A DNA stretch of 64,000 nt from Bacteroidota bacterium (lineage in GTDB: Bacteria > Bacteroidota > Bacteroidia > Bacteroidales > SZUA-534). Of this stretch, positions 59,478 through 64,000 are shown in pieces (position 1 is the first letter of the stretch; every line of letters begins with the position of its first letter). Made by a program: the position numbers and the translations under genes. Location: contig QKGS01000067.1 of the NCBI GenBank assembly GCA_003250355.1, positions 1-64,000 of the forward strand. The letters are read 5' to 3'. The notes under the pieces are model-generated. The model was not told the origin of the DNA and searched no databases. It was given only the letters and a program-made list of their open reading frames with translations.

Positions 59478-60830
59478 ATGCCGCAAATAAAAATCAAGAA
59501 AGGGCTGAATATCCCATTAAAAGGACAAGCCGAAAAGATTTTATCACAAGGTAAAACCGAAGGTGAACTATTCGCAATTAAACCTACTGATTTTCCTTCT
59601 TTAGTTCCTAAAGTAGCTATAAAGGAAGGGGAAACAGTGAAAGCTGGCGATACTCTGTTTTATAGTAAATACTATCCCGAAGTGAAATTTACATCGCCGG
59701 TAAGTGGTATTTTGAAAGAGATAAACCGGGGAGAGCGTAGAAAAATACTTGAATTCATTGTAGAGTCAGATGGAAAGCAAGAATATAAGAAGTTTGAAGC
59801 CGGTAACCCTGATGATTTATCGAGCGAAAAAGTAAAAGAAATATTATTAAGTTCCGGTACGTGGCCCATGTTAAGGCAGCGTCCGTTCGATATTATTGCT
59901 AATCCGGAAACCTCGCCCAAAGCTATATTTATATCGGCTTTCGATACCTCGCCAATGGCTCCCGATTATGATTTTATCATGAACGATATGGCTGTCGATT
60001 TTCAATATGGTATTAGTGCGTTAAAGAAATTAACCACTGGTAATATTAATTTGGTTACTAGTGCAGAATACTCTCAGAGCAAGGTGTTTTTGAATGCAAA
60101 AGGAGTTGATTTTCATACATCTAAGGGGCCTCATCCTGCTGGAAATGTTGGCGTTCATATTCATCATTTGAACCCTATTAATAAGGGTGAAGTGGTATGG
60201 CATATTAACCCGCAGGATGTAGCTATAATTGGTCGATTGTTTAAAACCGGAACTTTTGATGCAAGAAAAACCATTGCAGTTACCGGTTCCGAGGTGCTTA
60301 AACCTGCATATATCAAAACTATTTCCGGAATTTGCATAAATGCGGTTTTAGAAAAAAATGTTACAGAAGGTAATCACCGTTATATAAGTGGTAATGTGTT
60401 GACCGGTAAAAAAGTTGACAAAAAGGGTTTTTTGGGTTATTACAGCAACCAAATTACAGTGATTCCGGAAGGTGATGAATACGAATTTATGGGTTGGGCC
60501 TTACCAGGTATAAATAAATTCAGTAAATCGCGTGCTTTCTTTTCATGGTTAATGCCGGATAAAGAATACAAGATGAACGCCAACCTTCATGGAGGAGAAC
60601 GGCCATTTACTTTTTCTGAAGAGTATGAAAAGGTTTTACCAATGGATATTTTGCCGGTACATTTATTAAAGGCAATTATTGTTGAAGATATAGATTTGAT
60701 GGAGCAACTTGGAATATACGAAGTTGGGGAAGAGGATTTAGCTCTTTGTGAATTTGTGTGTACTTCAAAAATTGAGGTTCAGAAAATATTGCGTCAGGGA
60801 TTCAATTTAATGATTAAGGAATTGGGGTAA
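59478..60830 (+). CDS. nqrA: Na+-translocating NADH:quinone reductase subunit A
   Basis: 450 residues, peripheral subunit near the quinone site of the sodium pump. IKIKKGLNIPLKGQAEK is the conserved start, followed by a barrel-sandwich part (VAIKEGETVKAGDTLFYSK) and GPHPAGNVGVHIHHLNPI. The upstream GTG at 59439 was rejected in favour of the ATG. It heads the operon nqrABCDE. Confidence 0.97.
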   Translation: MPQIKIKKGLNIPLKGQAEKILSQGKTEGELFAIKPTDFPSLVPKVAIKEGETVKAGDTLFYSKYYPEVKFTSPVSGILKEINRGERRKILEFIVESDGKQEYKKFEAGNPDDLSSEKVKEILLSSGTWPMLRQRPFDIIANPETSPKAIFISAFDTSPMAPDYDFIMNDMAVDFQYGISALKKLTTGNINLVTSAEYSQSKVFLNAKGVDFHTSKGPHPAGNVGVHIHHLNPINKGEVVWHINPQDVAIIGRLFKTGTFDARKTIAVTGSEVLKPAYIKTISGICINAVLEKNVTEGNHRYISGNVLTGKKVDKKGFLGYYSNQITVIPEGDEYEFMGWALPGINKFSKSRAFFSWLMPDKEYKMNANLHGGERPFTFSEEYEKVLPMDILPVHLLKAIIVEDIDLMEQLGIYEVGEEDLALCEFVCTSKIEVQKILRQGFNLMIKELG

Positions 60831-60950
60831 TATCAAATTATTTGCACAATACTGAAATAAGTTATTGTATGGGATATAATATTAATATTTAAGATATTAT
60901 ATTTCTGATATGCAGTAATAAACAATAAATACTAAACTAATTTTATACAA

Positions 60951-62093
60951 GTGAAATTTATAAGAAAACAATTAGATAACATTAAGCCGCAGGTTCAAAA
61001 AGGTGGTAAGCTTCAGGCTTTTCACTCTTTTTACGATGCAATAGAAACATTGTTTTTTGTACCTAAAAAAACTTCGGCTTCAGGGGTTCATGTACACGAC
61101 CCTATCGACTCTAAACGTTCTATGATTATTGTAGTGCTTGCAATGATACCGGCATTGCTTTTCGGAATGTGGAACGTTGGCTATCAACACTTTCTTTCAT
61201 TGGGCGAAACTGCTGAATTATGGACAACATTTTTGTACGGGTTTACTAAAGTTCTTCCTTTAATAGTAGTATCGTATGGTGTTGGTCTTACTATTGAAAT
61301 AATAGTTGCCCAAATGCGAGGTCATGAAGTTAAAGAAGGCTTTTTTGTGAGTGGAATGCTAATTCCTCTTATTGTACCTGTTGACGTTCCTCTTTGGATG
61401 GTTGCAGTAGCAACTGCTTTTGCAGTAATAATAGGAGTAGAGGCATTTGGTGGCGCAGGAATGAATGTTCTTAATCCGGCACTTACGGCACGGGCTTTTT
61501 TATTTTTTGCATATCCATCGCACATGAGTGGCGATGCTGTGTGGATAGCTGAAAAAGCCGATGGTTTTTCCGGAGCAACTCCCCTTGCAGAATCAGCAGC
61601 CGGAAATATTCAAAATTTGCCGAGTATGGTCGAAATGTTTTTTGGAACTATACCCGGTTCTATCGGCGAAACTTCGGCATTGGCAATTCTAATCGGTGCA
61701 TTTATTCTTATTTACACAGGAATTGGAAGTTGGAAAATAATGCTTTCGGGTGTTATTGGTGGTTTAGTTATGGGGCTTTTGCTAAATGTATTTGCAGTAA
61801 ATCCTTCAATGGAAGTACCTGCCATACATCAGTTATTGCTTGGAGGTTTTGCTTTTGGAATAGTATTTATGGCTACCGACCCGGTGTCAGCAGCTCAAAC
61901 AAGTACAGGTAAATATATTTATGGATTCCTTATAGGTTTTCTGGCAATATTAATCAGGGTTCTCAATCCTGCTTATCCGGAAGGGGTAATGCTTGCAATT
62001 CTATTAATGAATGTATTTGCTCCACTTATCGACCATTATGTAGTGCAAGCAAATATTAAGCGTAGATTGAAACGAGTAACCGTAAAAGCATAA
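60951..62093 (+). CDS. nqrB: Na+-translocating NADH:quinone reductase subunit B
   Basis: 380 residues, GTG start (VKFIRKQLDNIKPQVQKGG). About ten transmembrane helices. The covalent FMN-binding motif is FSGATPLAES with Thr210; NVLNPALTARAFLFFAYP and MATDPVSAAQT are typical of the RnfD/NqrB family. A 120-base gap without visible features separates it from nqrA. Confidence 0.97.
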   Translation: MKFIRKQLDNIKPQVQKGGKLQAFHSFYDAIETLFFVPKKTSASGVHVHDPIDSKRSMIIVVLAMIPALLFGMWNVGYQHFLSLGETAELWTTFLYGFTKVLPLIVVSYGVGLTIEIIVAQMRGHEVKEGFFVSGMLIPLIVPVDVPLWMVAVATAFAVIIGVEAFGGAGMNVLNPALTARAFLFFAYPSHMSGDAVWIAEKADGFSGATPLAESAAGNIQNLPSMVEMFFGTIPGSIGETSALAILIGAFILIYTGIGSWKIMLSGVIGGLVMGLLLNVFAVNPSMEVPAIHQLLLGGFAFGIVFMATDPVSAAQTSTGKYIYGFLIGFLAILIRVLNPAYPEGVMLAILLMNVFAPLIDHYVVQANIKRRLKRVTVKA

Positions 62094-62098
62094 TTATC

Positions 62099-62821
62099 AT
62101 GGATAGAAACGGAAATAAATATACATTCATTTTTGCAATTGCAATGGTTTTATTGGTAGCTACTCTTTTGTCGATAGCAGCAATAAGCTTAAAGCCATTT
62201 CAAGCAAAAAATATAGAGATTGAGAAAAAAACTCAAATTCTAATATCAGTAGCAAAAGCGCAGAATACAGCGCAAGCTGATAATAAAAACAAATATATTG
62301 AGACAGAGTATAATAAGTATATTACAAAGAGCTTTGTAGTTAATTCAGCCGGTGATATTATAGACGGCAATGCATTTAATATTGATTTGGCAAAAGAGAA
62401 TGCCAAGCCTGTTAATGAACGTCAACTTCCTGTTTACGAGTGTGCCGATGACGATGGTTCAGTAAAATATGTTCTACCTGTTAGGGGTAAGGGATTATGG
62501 GGACCTATTTGGGGATACGTGTCGGTTGAAGATGATATGAATACAGTTTATGGAGCAATATTTGACCATAAAGGAGAAACTCCGGGTCTTGGAGCAGAAA
62601 TAAATCAATCTTGGTTTCAAGCACCTTTTAAAGGGAAAAAACTATTTGATGAATCAGGCAAGTTGGTTTCAGTAAAAGTAGTAAAGGGTGGTGCTGCTAC
62701 TAACGATATTCATGGAGTTGATGCTATATCGGGTGGTACTATTACCAGCGATGGTGTTACATATATGTTACGTGACTGTATGTCAGCATATGAAAAATTC
62801 TTATCTAAATCAAAAAAATAG
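62099..62821 (+). CDS. nqrC: Na+-translocating NADH:quinone reductase subunit C
   Basis: 240 residues with one N-terminal transmembrane helix (9-31) and a periplasmic flavin domain. The FMN attachment motif reads SGGTITS near residue 214 where most homologues have SGAT(x)TS; the Thr is kept. [12 protein letters not shown] and [11 protein letters not shown] are family motifs. Starts 5 bases after nqrB. Confidence 0.96.
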   Translation: MDRNGNKYTFIFAIAMVLLVATLLSIAAISLKPFQAKNIEIEKKTQILISVAKAQNTAQADNKNKYIETEYNKYITKSFVVNSAGDIIDGNAFNIDLAKENAKPVNERQLPVYECADDDGSVKYVLPVRGKGLWGPIWGYVSVEDDMNTVYGAIFDHKGETPGLGAEINQSWFQAPFKGKKLFDESGKLVSVKVVKGGAATNDIHGVDAISGGTITSDGVTYMLRDCMSAYEKFLSKSKK

Positions 62822-62829
62822 AGTTAATT

Positions 62830-63483
62830 ATGAGTGAAAAAGAATCTTTATTTTCAGCAAAAAACCGTAAGCTCATATTTAACCCATTGAGCAAAGATAA
62901 TCCTATTGTTGTTCAGGTACTTGGTATTTGTTCTGCTTTAGCGGTTACGGTAAAAATGAAACCTGCATTTGTTATGACACTTTCAGTACTGGTTGTACTG
63001 TCGGTTGCCAATGTTTTGGTTTCATTAATCAGAAACCTTATTCCAAATAGAATTAGAATTATAGTTCAGCTTGTTGTAATTGCAACTTTAGTAATATTAG
63101 TTGATCAGGTTTTAAAAGCTTTTGTATATGACATAAGTAAGCAACTCTCTGTTTTTGTAGGTCTAATAATAACCAACTGTATTCTTATGGGACGCCTTGA
63201 AGCATTTGCTTTAGGTAATAAACCATGGCCATCATTCTTAGACGGAATTGGAAATGCTTTTGGTTATGGTATTATATTAATGATTGTTGCATTTGTACGT
63301 GAATTACTAGGTTCCGGTAGTGTTTTTGGTTTCAAAATTATACCCGATGCATGGTATATTAAAAATGGAGGATTCTATGAAAACAACGGTCTTATGGTAT
63401 TATCACCTATGGCACTTATAACTGTTGGAGTTATAATATGGATACACAGAAGTAGAAACAGAGATTTGGTTGAACAAAAGTAA
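62830..63483 (+). CDS. nqrD: Na+-translocating NADH:quinone reductase subunit D
   Basis: 217 residues, six transmembrane helices. [20 protein letters not shown] starts the family fold, and [20 protein letters not shown] is the conserved region holding a Cys that, with its partner in NqrE, ligates the intramembrane iron-sulfur cluster. LVREL motif as [15 protein letters not shown]. It begins 8 bases after nqrC. Confidence 0.97.
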   Translation: MSEKESLFSAKNRKLIFNPLSKDNPIVVQVLGICSALAVTVKMKPAFVMTLSVLVVLSVANVLVSLIRNLIPNRIRIIVQLVVIATLVILVDQVLKAFVYDISKQLSVFVGLIITNCILMGRLEAFALGNKPWPSFLDGIGNAFGYGIILMIVAFVRELLGSGSVFGFKIIPDAWYIKNGGFYENNGLMVLSPMALITVGVIIWIHRSRNRDLVEQK

Positions 63484-63494
63484 CAGACATTATT

Positions 63495-64000
63495 ATGGAA
63501 AATCTATTAAATATATTTATAAAGTCCATTTTTATTGACAATATGATTTTTGCATACTTCCTGGGTATGTGTTCATATCTTGCAGTATCAAAAACAGTCA
63601 ATACCTCATTTGGGCTTGGAATAGCAGTAGTATTTGTTCTTGGAATTACAGTTCCTGTCGATTATTTACTACATAACTATGTTTTACGCGAGGGAGCTCT
63701 TGAATGGCTTAATCCTGAATTTGGAATAAATGGTTCAAAAACTTTAGACCTTAGTTTTTTAAGTTTTATTTTATTTATTGCTGTTATTGCATCAATGGTT
63801 CAACTTGTGGAAATGGTAGTTGAAAAATTTGCTCCGGCTCTATACTCTTCACTTGGCATTTTCCTTCCACTTATAGCTGTAAACTGTGCAATACTTGGAG
63901 GTTCATTATTTATGCAGGAACGCGATTATAATAGTATTGGTGAAGCAACTGTATTTGGTATAGGTTCAGGAATAGGTTTTTTCTTAGCCATAATAGGAAT
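63495..64000 (+). CDS. nqrE: Na+-translocating NADH:quinone reductase subunit E, 3' end outside the window
   Basis: The frame starts at an ATG 11 bases after nqrD and runs open to the window edge, 168 codons. It reads [41 protein letters not shown], and [18 protein letters not shown], the NqrE/RnfA family with both Cys of the intramembrane cluster region. About 40 residues are missing. nqrF, the NADH-oxidising subunit, is expected next. Confidence 0.96.
   Translation, partial: MENLLNIFIKSIFIDNMIFAYFLGMCSYLAVSKTVNTSFGLGIAVVFVLGITVPVDYLLHNYVLREGALEWLNPEFGINGSKTLDLSFLSFILFIAVIASMVQLVEMVVEKFAPALYSSLGIFLPLIAVNCAILGGSLFMQERDYNSIGEATVFGIGSGIGFFLAIIG

Noticed and set aside
1-64000. CRISPR arrays, rRNA genes, intact transposases or phage structural genes
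   Set aside because: None seen on either strand; the only repeats are the short ones listed.

Overview
The window is a stretch of AT-rich chromosome from a member of the Bacteroidota, most likely a marine or sediment Bacteroidales/Marinilabiliales-type bacterium. Supporting signs are a SusC/SusD pair, several secreted proteins with type IX secretion (T9SS) C-terminal sorting domains, a T9SS Plug protein, DUF6089 outer-membrane proteins next to uppS-bamA-skp-murI, a diphosphate-dependent phosphofructokinase, an ArgF' of the N-succinylornithine type, and repeated promoter matches to the Bacteroidota consensus TTG-N19-TAnnTTTG. Ferredoxin-dependent 2-oxoacid oxidoreductase (KorAB) and Na+-NQR suggest an anaerobic or facultative lifestyle.

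Layout. 1-1.3 kb: 3' part of rmuC and a 55-codon stump of a type I restriction hsdM gene. 1.3-9.9 kb (minus strand): recA, lpdA, a ZnuABC-type metal importer interrupted by a GT-C membrane glycosyltransferase-like gene, and a membrane-anchored MutS relative. 10.1-13.9 kb: a small acidic protein, PPi-dependent phosphofructokinase, ArgF', peroxiredoxin. 14-17 kb: a lipoprotein, clpS-nfeD, floA and a DUF3127 OB-fold protein with an SSB-like tail. 17-18.3 kb: tRNA-Ser(GCU) followed by an integration scar: an XRE regulator with its own promoter and operator-like repeats, a second degenerate copy of the tRNA 3' end, and the stump of a Bacteroidota tyrosine integrase. 18.3-32.8 kb: an orphan secreted protein, manA, a DEDD exonuclease, then CBS protein/POTRA outer-membrane protein/nadK, and the envelope cluster DUF6089 x3-uppS-bamA-skp-skp-murI, plus a gamma-carbonic-anhydrase-like protein. 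32.9-37.8 kb: korAB, an acyl-CoA carboxylase beta subunit and a biotin carrier. 38-51.6 kb: a polysaccharide utilisation locus, probably for red-algal galactans (agar/porphyran): T9SS-exported GH86-type hydrolase, a membrane-tethered DNA-binding regulator of a little-described type, a T9SS-exported CBM6-bearing protein with an unassigned N-terminal domain, SusC, SusD and a small T9SS-exported protein. 52-58 kb: engB, prs, rplY(ctc)-pth, a T9SS metalloprotease, a DUF6438 lipoprotein and a methyltransferase. 58-64 kb: T9SS Plug (minus) and the nqrABCDE operon, cut by the window end inside nqrE.

How it fits together. The galactan locus and the T9SS cargo are linked functionally: GH86 enzyme, CBM6 protein, small PUL protein and metalloprotease all carry the sorting domain, and the Plug gene belongs to the T9SS translocon. 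The envelope cluster supplies undecaprenyl diphosphate, the BamA insertase and Skp chaperones needed for SusC and the DUF6089 barrels. The most interesting parts are the regulator of the galactan locus with its candidate cis-elements, the tRNA-Ser scar, and the hsdM stump.
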